Positions 39,541-46,904 of a DNA stretch of 46,904 nt are shown one piece after another. Below the pieces are notes generated by a model. It made no database searches. It saw nothing but the letters and a program-made list of their open reading frames with translations, and was not told the DNA's origin. The stretch is from Chara braunii (lineage: Eukaryota; Streptophyta; Charophyceae; Charales; Characeae). The DNA is taken from contig BFEA01000219.1 of the NCBI GenBank assembly GCA_003427395.1, positions 1,823,303-1,870,206 of the forward strand, in the 5' to 3' direction. The position numbers and the translations under genes are program-made. Numbering within the stretch: the first letter of the stretch is position 1; the number at the start of each line of letters is the position of its first letter.

Positions 39541-39918
39541 TCAACTGACAGTAGACAGAGTAGCCGTAGCGGCCAACAAAGGAGAAACAACAACAAAAGT
39601 AGTGACAATCAGCGTTGACATATTGGAGGGTGAAGCATACTTTGCAAGATGTTGAAAATTTGGAGGAGATGCTGCTTGAAGGGGGAGTCTACGAACCGGA
39701 GCGGAATGAGGAGTGAAAGAAGCAGCGACGGGAGGAATCCTTTTGAGAAGCTGCTTTATCCGTGCATATTTGTGAAAGGCTTGAGGAATGGTCTTTTCTG
39801 TCAGACAATGCGGCATATCAAATGTCATCCTAGTAATCTCCTCATTAGACAGAGCGATGAACTCATCGTTCAAAAGTGATTGCAACATGGAAAAAGCCTT
39901 CAAATCCGAAACATTCAA
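39541..39918 (-). CDS. Unknown ORF on the Helitron strand, third fragment
   Basis: 125 codons: VSDLKAFSMLQSLLNDEFIA, LSNEEITRMTFDMPHCL and a Pro/Ala-rich tail. Its composition looks protein-like up to about residue 60. It lies downstream of the two other unknown ORFs on the same strand and may be part of the same broken gene. No domain is recognised. Confidence 0.3.
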   Translation of the reverse strand: MNVSDLKAFSMLQSLLNDEFIALSNEEITRMTFDMPHCLTEKTIPQAFHKYARIKQLLKRIPPVAASFTPHSAPVRRLPLQAASPPNFQHLAKYASPSNMSTLIVTTFVVVSPLLAATATLSTVS

Positions 39919-40002
39919 CGAGTCTTAAGGAAGAGGGAATCGTCGTTCCAACCGTATATTAGTGAGTTTGTTTCTTTTCCACTCCAGAAAGTTTTTCCAT
40001 AT

Positions 40003-40317
40003 TCATCCATCTTTCATGACTGTGGCACTTTTAACAAACATTTCAAAAAGCACCTCAGTCAAGATATTTTGGATGTGAACCTTCTTCGCATCGTCAAACC
40101 ATCTAGCAAGGTAACCGCGCGGATTCGGAGTGCGAATTGTGGGTGCATCGTTATCACCGGGCACCACAATAATCCCCGAAGGATTTTGTGGTTGCGATGT
40201 GGCGCAAACATGTCTTTCGCGTCCACTGCGTTGAGATTGCGACCTCGAATCATGAACACGTGCACGCCCAGCAAGCGGTGCACAAAACAGAAGAGATAAA
40301 AGTGCATCATCAGGCAA
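40003..40317 (-). CDS. Unknown ORF on the Helitron strand, second fragment
   Basis: Includes IIVVPGDNDAPTIRTPNPRG and YLARWFDDAKKVHIQNILTE, which looks like a folded protein. It follows 40339-40950 closely. An OB-fold/RPA-like accessory gene would be plausible beside a plant Helitron, but I see no decisive motif. Confidence 0.3.
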   Translation of the reverse strand: MPDDALLSLLFCAPLAGRARVHDSRSQSQRSGRERHVCATSQPQNPSGIIVVPGDNDAPTIRTPNPRGYLARWFDDAKKVHIQNILTEVLFEMFVKSATVMKDG

Positions 40318-40338
40318 TGCATTCAGCGCTCTTGCAAT

Positions 40339-40860
40339 CTAAGTTCTCGTTTCATGAACAACAGGTTGCCGTTCCACCCGATTATCAACCAAGGTAGGTT
40401 CCGCCACTTCGAGGGAATCCAAAAGATTTGTTTTCGCACCACGATTCTTTTTCCTCTTGAAAGTAGATACAACGCAGTCTTCTTTCGAATCGGCCTTAAC
40501 GGTTTCATCCTCATCATCGACAAATGTAAGGTTAAGAGGTCCACTCGAGTGACGTCTACGCGAACGATCCTCATCGGCATGACAATCGTCACCACCCACC
40601 TCCACAACCATGTTCTCAGCATCATCAAAGGTATTCCCTCGCGAACATCGACGTTGAACCTCACCAAGAACATAATAATCGTTCCGAGGATGTTCACTTC
40701 CAAGATTCACCGACCTCTCATCGTTTCCACTTTTCCTCGACCTCTCCGAATGTTCACCTCTAGGTTTTGACGTAACATTCGTATTATATTGAGTGGTATT
40801 GTTGTTTCTCATTACTTTCCTCTTAGCACGAGTATCGTACTTATGCGGCATTCTGGAGTC
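40339..40860 (-). CDS. Unknown, hydrophilic ORF downstream of Helitron helicase
   Basis: From the ATG at about 40852 (MPHKYDTRAKRKVMRNNNTT), about 170 codons rich in Arg, Asp, Asn and Glu, with basic clusters (FKRKKNRGAKTNLL). It is likely disordered and nuclear. The longer frame's upstream part overlaps the helicase 3' end and is probably not coding. Confidence 0.35.
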   Translation of the reverse strand, partial: DSRMPHKYDTRAKRKVMRNNNTTQYNTNVTSKPRGEHSERSRKSGNDERSVNLGSEHPRNDYYVLGEVQRRCSRGNTFDDAENMVVEVGGDDCHADEDRSRRRHSSGPLNLTFVDDEDETVKADSKEDCVVSTFKRKKNRGAKTNLLDSLEVAEPTLVDNRVERQPVVHETRT

Positions 40861-40924
40861 GACTGCAAAGAAGAATATGACAAAATTATTTGGAATGCCA
40901 AGATTCGATGGAAAAAAAAAAGAC

Positions 40925-41752
40925 TCATCCCAAAAGTTCATGATATACAATGTTCTTCGTTAAACAATTCTTATCATGCAACGCAACATGAATGTTATTG
41001 GGATAGCCAACACGTGAAAAAACAACATACAGTTGGTCATGCGCAAAAACCGGTTTGTGTAGCCAAACCCCGACACACAATACAGTTTGTCCTTGCGACT
41101 TGTCAATCGTTACAACAAAAGCAAAATGGATTGAAAATTGCCTCCTAAACCATTTGAACCCCGTTGTCTCACCATCGCTTGTCTGATCAATCTTGGGGAT
41201 CAATGTTGTTTTACCCATGTGCATTATTGTCACTTCCAAGAAATCATCATTAACGATTTTTTTCAGAATCATCCTTGTACCGTTGCAAAGTCCTTGCTTC
41301 GGTGACAAATTTCGCAAAAGCATCACAGGCGCACCAATTTTTAAACGCAGTTTGTGAGGTGGAAGGTCAGATTCGTCGAGAGAGTTTAAGAACTCTCGCT
41401 CAATACCAAGCCCGGTATCATCCAAATCAGGATAATCAACGCTGAAAAGGTCACGTACCTCCCCAGGGAAGTCATCAAGAACACGGTTGTTAACAGAACC
41501 GACATCGTCATTAGTAGGGCATAAAATTAATCGAGGCAAGAAATATTTGGCATCCTCCACATGGTTGGACACATCATCAAATGTCCATGAAATCAACTCA
41601 TCAATTGGTTTATCCGTACAAATCTCACATGACAATCCGACCGCAACATGTTCATTAGGAACAACACGAGGATGGTCACCATTCCCAATACGCATTAAAA
41701 AATGGGCATATATTTGTGTCATTTCATCATTCCCTAAGCTTAAGATTCGCAT
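40925..41752 (-). pseudogene. Helitron PIF1-like helicase, C-terminal half
   Basis: 275 codons: LPRLILCPTNDDVGSVNNRV, LPPHKLRLKIGAPVMLLRNL, then the helicase motifs VVTIDKSQGQTV (motif V) and LYVVFSRVGYPNNI (motif VI; YVALSR is usual). Length and order match Helitron helicases. It continues the segment at 41786-42066 across a short break containing a stop. Confidence 0.9.
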
Positions 41753-41785
41753 ATTTTCGGTTACTTGATGAACCTTAAAAAGTTT

Positions 41786-42079
41786 CTACAAAGGAGACAT
41801 TTTCATGGACGCATGCATTTGTTGCGCTCGAGATCCGTGTTTCACAACGGGCAAAACTTGTCTAAAATCCCCAGCTAGAAGTAAAAATTTCCCACCAAAC
41901 GGTTCGTCATTGTTATAGAGGTCCCGAAGCATGATGTCAAGAGCTTCGAAGTGAAACTTGTTACTCATCGGAGCCTCGTCCCAAACAATCAAGTCGGCAC
42001 AACGGATAAGCTGTACAAGATCACTTTGTTTCGCAATCAAGAAGGGACGCGTGTTATCAGGTTTTAAAGGTGTGCGAAA
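41786..42079 (-). pseudogene. Helitron helicase, central part after the MITE
   Basis: Reads FRTPLKPDNTRPFLIAKQ, then LIVWDEAPMSNKFHFEALD (Walker B, DEAP) and GGKFLLLAGDFRQVLPVVKH (motif III). The upstream half lies on the far side of the 465-bp MITE. The frame ends just before 41786. Confidence 0.9.
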
Positions 42080-42544
42080 CAGTGTCGTACCCGTGACCGT
42101 TACCGGAACAGGTCACATGAACATGACCGCCCGTTCATTTGGTGTTTTTTTTTGTGAACGGCTGTTCACGGTCAACGGGCCGACCAGTAAACAGTGGTGT
42201 TTTTTTTTTTTTTTTTTTTTGTCTCCTTCAGGTACATTCGCCCTAAGCCCCACAGCGTCATGACATTGAAAAAATAAAAAAACATCGGAATGACCTACAA
42301 AATAGCAAACGAAAATGCTTATTTTGGCTGGTTGATTTGTTTGTTTTTCATTTTTAATAAAAAAAATATATTATTCGTGAAAAAAAAAATTGAAAAAAAT
42401 ATAGGGAAGTTACCCTCCGATATCCTCCCAACCAAAAAAACGCTCTCCGTGAACCCCGTGAACTCCCGTGTCGTGAACGGGGTGAACTCCATGACCGTTC
42501 TCCGTCCACAGACCCCGTGAACGATAATCGGTGGTACGGCACTA
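42080..42544. mobile_element. Non-autonomous hAT-like MITE, 465 bp, with 8-bp target duplication
   Basis: Flanked by an exact 8-bp direct repeat, GTGCGAAA, at 42072-42079 and 42545-42552. Terminal inverted repeats start CAGTGTCGTACC (left) and TAGTGCCGTACC (right, complement). Removing it and one repeat joins the helicase reading frame (HSRFRT to PLKPDN), proving a recent insertion. Inside are many GTTCACGG/CCGTGAAC motifs near both ends and a poly-T run (42198-42219). 8-bp duplication and (C/T)AGTG ends are hAT features. No coding capacity. Confidence 0.85.
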
Positions 42545-43349
42545 GTGCGAAATCGTGAGTGAAACGTTCGACCCCCCGTCGAAAGAGCCGCCGCTATGTT
42601 ACTGGACGCGACGGTCAGTGCAATGGCAGAACGCGACCTGATGTCCGCGCAATCGTTTCAATGTAAAAAGTATTCCCTGTTCCAGCCGGTGCATCGCCAA
42701 AAGCACACAACGATCTTTTCTCTTGCACAGCCTGAACGACTTTTTCCACCAACACTCGTTGACGTGGACGAAGACGTCGAAAATTGGACTCATATTTGCG
42801 TTGCATTTGAATCGGATCATACGACAACTCGTCGTTTAGAATTGAGGATACAGTTCTGTTCTCGTAATGTCTTGTTATGTTCTTAATAATCGTTTCCCCG
42901 TCGGGTGTTGGATAATAAAGGCAGAACTGACGGATGTTTTTTTCAGACTCTTGCAAAATACGGTCAAGATGGAACAACACTAAGGATTGCAAAATGTTCG
43001 GCGGAACAATTTCATTGCCTGCACGATGCTGAAAATCGTCACACATTTTATTCCAATGTCGTTCGAAGAAACGGACCGGATTGTTCCCCGGACCAAACGC
43101 AAGAATCATAACAAATATTTTACGAACTTCTTCAGACATGTAATGTGCAGCGGCTGTGTCTATGCATTGATTGTATGCATCGTTTGTTTGCAAAAGACCT
43201 AATCGAAGACACACAGATCGGAACGAATCGTATTCGACTCCGTCCAACGTACGAATTTCGGCAAAAGAGCGTACCCCACGAGAATGTTTATGGTTTAGCA
43301 ACACACGCAGATAGAATCGTTCCCCTTCGGTGATCCTCACGTGATGCAA
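42545..43349 (-). pseudogene. Helitron helicase N-terminal part and Rep-helicase linker
   Basis: Starts ERFYLRVLLNHKHSRGVRSF and contains DGVEYDSFRSVCLRLGLL, standard for the region after Rep, then RPRQRVLVEKVVQAVQE and Walker A with GDAPAGTGNT, where the essential Lys of GKT is Asn. After a frame change near 42630 it continues TVASSNIAAALSTGGRTF to the MITE. The Walker A change alone would abolish ATP binding. Confidence 0.85.
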
Positions 43350-43442
43350 CCGAGATATCTTTTCAAAGGGACCACCGTGGAGATCACGTTCTCTTCGGTT
43401 TTATTTCTTATATTTGTTATGCCATACATGAGTACTAACGAT

Positions 43443-44036
43443 TTATGCGTAAAGAGGAAGCTCCTCTTTAGGAACACCTTCATTCAAAGAGTTGTGTTTC
43501 ATCCATGCAGTCAATTTTGTTTTGGGGGGTTCATGCGAAACAACCTCATGTTCAGTGTCGGGTTCGAATTGCACTTTTTGCATGTTTTCGAGATGCACAG
43601 ACAGTCTTTCCACCGCGGACCATTGTTCCGCAACGTCAAACTCAAATAGATGCCAACATACTTCGCATGCACCCACAACACACATATCTTGATACAATTT
43701 TACTTCATCAATGGGTGCATTATTATATTGCTCGCAAACCATAGCACGATCACACCCTTTGTACACGTACTTGCACGCCTTGATGTTAACACAATATTCA
43801 ACATTCAAGTGACAATTAAACCTCATTGACAAGTACGGGTTATACGGGACCGCACGACGATTGTCGTAAACGGCACCATTTTGAACAATCGTAAAACCAC
43901 CGTCACTTGGTTTTCTTCTCCTATACGAAGGGTACGTTCGTTCGTCTTTGAATGTTGTTGTGAAAATGAAGTCTTTCGGAAACCCTTTTGTGCATTCTCC
44001 GTCCTCTGTACACGAAGCGTTACGTTTCTCCGCACT
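43443..44036 (-). pseudogene. Helitron Rep domain, Y2 region
   Basis: Reads CTEDGECTKGFPKDFIFTTT, DERTYPSYRRRKPSDGGF, VPYNPYLSMRFNCHLNVEYC, then NIKACKYVYKGCDRA. The last is the catalytic tyrosine block, usually KYLFKYVYKGxDRA; in my alignment the first tyrosine is lost. In the same phase as 44037-44288, separated by one TGA (44037-44039). It ends at a stop at 43443 after a hydrophilic stretch. Confidence 0.8.
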
Positions 44037-44288
44037 TCAAATCCCGTGCAACATGAACTTGGCAACCTTTTTTCTCAATTCCACTTCCGAAGGAATGTCG
44101 GCACACACCGCATTGTCAACAGTATCCACATCCCGAATTTTATCATCCGGATGCAGGATAACCAATATATATGCGTGTGGGAGACCCTTTTTCTGAAACT
44201 CCACCACATAAAACATTCCACTCACCCTACCAAAGATTCGTTTGTTTTTTATCTCATAAATCAATTGTGTAAGATAACCTTTGAACAC
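44037..44288 (-). pseudogene. Helitron Rep domain, HUH region
   Basis: Reads RVFKGYLTQLIYEIKNKRIF, then FYVVEFQKKGLPHAYILVIL and VCADIPSEVELRKKVAKFML. GLPHAYIL occupies the HUH metal-binding motif, normally GLPHAHIL; the second His is Tyr. The frame ends at TGA 44037-44039 and goes on in phase beyond it. Confidence 0.85.
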
Positions 44289-45049
44289 TCGCGCGAGAAG
44301 ATCCGGTCTGTCGTTAGGACATTGACCTGCAACGAGGCTTGTTTGATCTCCGGCCAGTTAGTGTTGCACGTCATAGTGATGAAAAAATCCGGTTTTCCGA
44401 ATCGTCTCAGAATTGTTATGCTGTCGTGATATTTTTCACTCATATATCGAGGCCCCCCAGTGAACGTTGACGGTAAAACCACTTTTGTCCCAATACCGTC
44501 ACCACGTTGATTTTGTTGCACAACGTCTTGTAAATCCTGATAGTACTCTAAACGCAATTCATTTTTATGGAATCTCACCCATTTTAAACGGAGGGATTCA
44601 ACTTTTGTGGACGCCATGCAACAAAACTTATGGAAGAGACGTGCTGCATAAAGGAGGGAAGGCATTTCACTATCGCGCTCGTGAAGGTGAAATGCATAGT
44701 ACTCCTTGGCACTAAGTCCTGGCGGCCGTCCAGCCTCCGAGGCACCTCGGACAGACAAACTATCAATTCCCTCCAGGAAAAGTAAAACAAATCTTAAGCA
44801 GTCGTGCGCTCCAGAACATTCCGGAACCACAACTGTCTGCTGCTCACCAGGAAGAGGAGCACATAAACGAATCTTAAGCTCACGAGGAAGGAGTTCATCA
44901 ACCATCAAAACACACAACTCATGTAAACCCATAGGACGGTTATAATGCCTTGCATGTTCCCCATCAGGCATGGCATCCGGATTTATGACCAACTTCCTCT
45001 CGTTCAACGCTTCCGGCGGAAGGTCAGCAACCGTCATAAAGTTCTTCAC
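44261..45049 (-). pseudogene. Helitron-like N domain
   Basis: 262 codons: DAMPDGEHARHYNRPMGLHE, AKEYYAFHLHERDSEMPSLL, RLEYYQDLQDVVQQNQRGDG, LPSTFTGGPRYMSEKYHDSI and RRFGKPDFFITMTCNTNWPE are classic Helitron Rep N-terminal motifs. A frame change near 44320 leads to the HUH segment. Upstream sequence to 45350 (LIFHRIGALAVGKGERLQFV, then ARISDVELDRAKRILRRF) continues the protein with stops. Confidence 0.9.
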
Positions 45050-45694
45050 GTAATTGTTACATTGTTATAGCGATTCGTGAAACCTTCTTAATATGCGTTT
45101 CGCTCGATCAAGTTCGACGTCGGATATACGTGCAGAGAAGTTAAGGAAATTTATCCTTTGATCAATCGCATCGTCCAAATGTTAAGGATCGTGCTCGTAT
45201 AGTTGCACAAATTGAAGACGTTCCCCTTTCCCGACAGCCAATGCACCGATACGATGAAAGATTAGACCTTGAGCCCGAAGTTGGCCCTACAATCCTTGAA
45301 CACCATCGCTCGGCTGCTTCAACTGCGAGGATGTGAGAGATAAACTATTATTAATTATCCTCGCATTGTTTCGAAGGAATCGACCGTCAGATTTTTAAGA
45401 CGTCCAAAAGAAAAGAATCTCATGGTCCGGGGAGCCTTCGCAAGGCCATTCTCATAAAGGACTGTCACAACGTTTTGTACCTTTTCGGCAATACATGTTT
45501 GTCCATTTTGTTTCATGATGGCACAATTTAGCACCACAATGCTTACACGGATCTCGACCGCGAATGCCGAACGGTTCAACAGTGTTAGCATTCCCAAAAA
45601 ATCGCTTTGGTGTTCTCAACCGCCGCATACGTTGTTCCCATGGGTGCCGATGAGAGTGCATTAAGATCAGGAGCCGGAACATCATGTGAATCAT
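45050..45694 (-). pseudogene. Helitron N-terminal zinc-binding region, broken
   Basis: Fragments in several frames: FGIRGRDPCKHCGAKLCHHE and WTNMYCRKGTKRCDSPL (45452-45560) form a Cys-rich module as at the start of Helitron Rep proteins, and 45060-45270 holds the following structural part with two stops. The start of the protein is not identifiable. Confidence 0.6.
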
Positions 45695-45734
45695 TCATTT
45701 CTTCCTCGCGACTATTTCATTCACTGTCTTCACG

Positions 45735-45890
45735 ATTGTTAATTGAATTTCGATTTCTGAGGATGGATTATGCGATTGTCTCGCTCGCGATGACAGACTC
45801 GACGAGTGCCTCGCCCGGAAAGATTGACTCTGCGATTGTCTCGCAAGAGAAGATTAACTCCTCGATTGCGCAGAGGCGCTTGCTCGAATC
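45735..45890 (+). repeat. Short degenerate tandem repeat
   Basis: Three units of about 40 bp built on TGCGATTGTCTCGC(T/A), with GA(C/T)T(C/A)(G/A)AC between; the plus-strand frame reads YAIVSLAMTDS, SAIVSQEKINS. Not a recognised gene. Confidence 0.5.
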
Positions 45891-46333
45891 TCTTGGAGGA
45901 TATTCGCAGCGAACAAACGTCGCCTCACACCCCGTAGAATTTTTTTATGAGCACGCACATCTTCTTTCCTCCTATGCAGCTCTCAATGCACGCATATGTT
46001 TAACATGAAAGTTTGGTCGTCTTCCTTGGACTTTTCTTCGTTTTAAAATTATACACGGAGTAGAACATGATTCATTCACATTCATTATATCGACTTATTT
46101 CATTCCTTCACCAACATCTACAATACTTTCAACAACTATTGCACTTCCATTATAGTCCGATGACACATGGTGAGGCATCGACAACAACGATCCAAATTTC
46201 AAACGACGCACAACTTTATTGACACGCAGTCGTCGAATCAACAATATACGGTATCGTCTGTTGCGCCTTGAACGAATCAGTTTCTATAATTATAATCTTC
46301 TCCGTCGATTATGAAATTGAACAGACTTTCTAA

Positions 46334-46777
46334 TCAATGCGTTCGGTGAATTCGGTGAGGTTGTGGCAGCAGAACATGCATTGCATGAACATCCGTCAAG
46401 GGAGGACAAACGTTACTCTCCACAAATCTTTGTTGGACATCGGCAGTCAATGTCGACGATGAACAATTGTGCACATGTGCCGAGTTCGAGAGAAAATTAT
46501 CGAGTAAAACGGATCTTTCGACAATCGAAACGAAATCTGCATTTATTGCAACATCCGTACAATTTTCAAGCGAACGTTCACTTCGCAAGGTCATAGAGAG
46601 ATTTTCAGGACAACTAATGTGATCCGTACCAACATTAATATTTCCTTGACTCGTTCTTTTGAAAAACACAGGACTTGTGAAATCATTCATCGATGAAATC
46701 GATTGTTGAAAAAATAGAGACTTATCACTACATTGTTCCTCATTAGAACAATCAAGATCATTATGTTGACTTACCAC
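46334..46777 (-). CDS. Unknown ORF upstream of the Helitron
   Basis: 147 codons rich in Ser, Asn, Asp and Cys (DLDCSNEEQCSDKSLF, NCTDVAINADFVSIVERSV). Its composition is protein-like but there is no domain. It lies 5' of the Helitron reading frame on the same strand, so may be its N-terminal extension or chance. The interval 45900-46333 shows nothing else. Confidence 0.25.
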   Translation of the reverse strand: MVSQHNDLDCSNEEQCSDKSLFFQQSISSMNDFTSPVFFKRTSQGNINVGTDHISCPENLSMTLRSERSLENCTDVAINADFVSIVERSVLLDNFLSNSAHVHNCSSSTLTADVQQRFVESNVCPPLTDVHAMHVLLPQPHRIHRTH

Positions 46778-46795
46778 CAGTTGTTTCTCTCTCCC

Positions 46796-46880
46796 GCGAG
46801 CAGGGTTGTCGAGCCTTGGCCCCGGAGCCCTGGCGGGGGTCCGGGGGTGGGCACCCCCAACCCCGGCTCAGAACCTCCCC
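46796..46880 (+). repeat. GC-rich hairpin and G-rich run at the window end
   Basis: GAGCC...GGCGGGGGT pairs with ACCCC GGCTC after GGGTGGGCACCCCC; two G5 runs and one G3 run could form a G-quadruplex. A-rich sequence follows to the end, resembling the 3' end of a short interspersed element, but the window stops. Confidence 0.4.
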
Positions 46881-46904
46881 CTAAAAAAAAAAACTAAAAA
46901 AAAA

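Larger units (their letters stand above)
39541..45700 (-). mobile_element. Decayed Helitron (Rep/helicase)
   Basis: The protein order N-terminal zinc-binding region, Helitron-like N domain, HUH/Y2 Rep and PIF1-like helicase, all on the minus strand, identifies an autonomous-type Helitron. Frameshifts, in-frame stops and a MITE insertion make it dead. I could not locate the 5' TC end or the 3' hairpin and CTRR end, so the limits are approximate. Confidence 0.85.

Noticed and set aside
39541-40860. Replication protein A gene captured by the Helitron
   Set aside because: Position and strand would fit, but I could not find an OB-fold or zinc-binding signature, so it is left as unknown.
43225-43260. 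SFAEIRTL in the Helitron helicase as another translated palindrome
   Set aside because: The DNA lacks the GGATC core and arms; the peptide fits the normal Helitron linker (SFxxLRTVxGV), so the resemblance is chance.

Overview
This is eukaryotic nuclear DNA, very rich in transposable elements and almost certainly from a charophyte green alga. I suspect Chara braunii: several short peptides encoded here (for example KSAEIRT) resemble ones I recall in Chara hypothetical proteins, and a domain-permuted Penelope-like element fits the green lineage. That identification is inference and was not searched. Genes have GT-AG intron signals, the spacers hold microsatellites and diverged tandem arrays, and two runs of N (16835-17004 and 32120-32965) are assembly gaps. 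I see no intact conventional housekeeping gene.

Layout. 1-1.8 kb: no gene. 1.8-2.6 kb: array of a GAAGTGTG-type short repeat. 2.9-10.4 kb (minus strand): a long broken gene encoding, in order, a low-complexity N-terminus, a ParB-like domain, a possible degenerate DNA-methyltransferase-like region, an acidic linker and a C48 (Ulp1-type) cysteine protease. 12.0-12.9 kb (minus): a dead copy of the open reading frame found intact at 26.5-27.4 kb (plus). 10.4-23.1 kb: otherwise gene-poor DNA full of a 24-bp imperfect palindrome (about 35 copies), tandem arrays, fold-back sequences, CA-rich and ATC microsatellites and one tRNA-Cys-like fragment. 22.9-26.3 kb (plus): a DUF7869-like transposase gene with candidate introns and frameshifts, followed by the intact 303-codon orphan frame. 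28.75-31.7 kb (minus): a decayed Ty3/gypsy pol. 33.35-38.95 kb (minus): a Penelope-like element with GIY-YIG upstream of the reverse transcriptase, a zinc-knuckle ORF before it, 158-bp flanking direct repeats that appear to carry a hammerhead ribozyme, and a 522-bp fold-back insertion inside the RT. 39.0-39.2 kb: a small inverted-repeat element. 39.5-45.7 kb (minus): a decayed Helitron (Rep plus PIF1-like helicase) whose helicase is split by a 465-bp hAT-like MITE with an 8-bp target duplication.

How the parts relate. Nearly all proteins are self-mobilisation machinery or their decayed remains; nested insertions give relative ages (Helitron older than its hAT MITE, Penelope element older than its fold-back insert). 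The 24-bp palindrome is confined to roughly 4.2-23.1 kb and is also built into coding sequence of the ParB/Ulp1 gene in a constant frame. The best candidates for something undescribed are that palindrome family, the ParB/methyltransferase-like/Ulp1 gene, the two-copy orphan frame, and the ribozyme-bearing permuted Penelope element.
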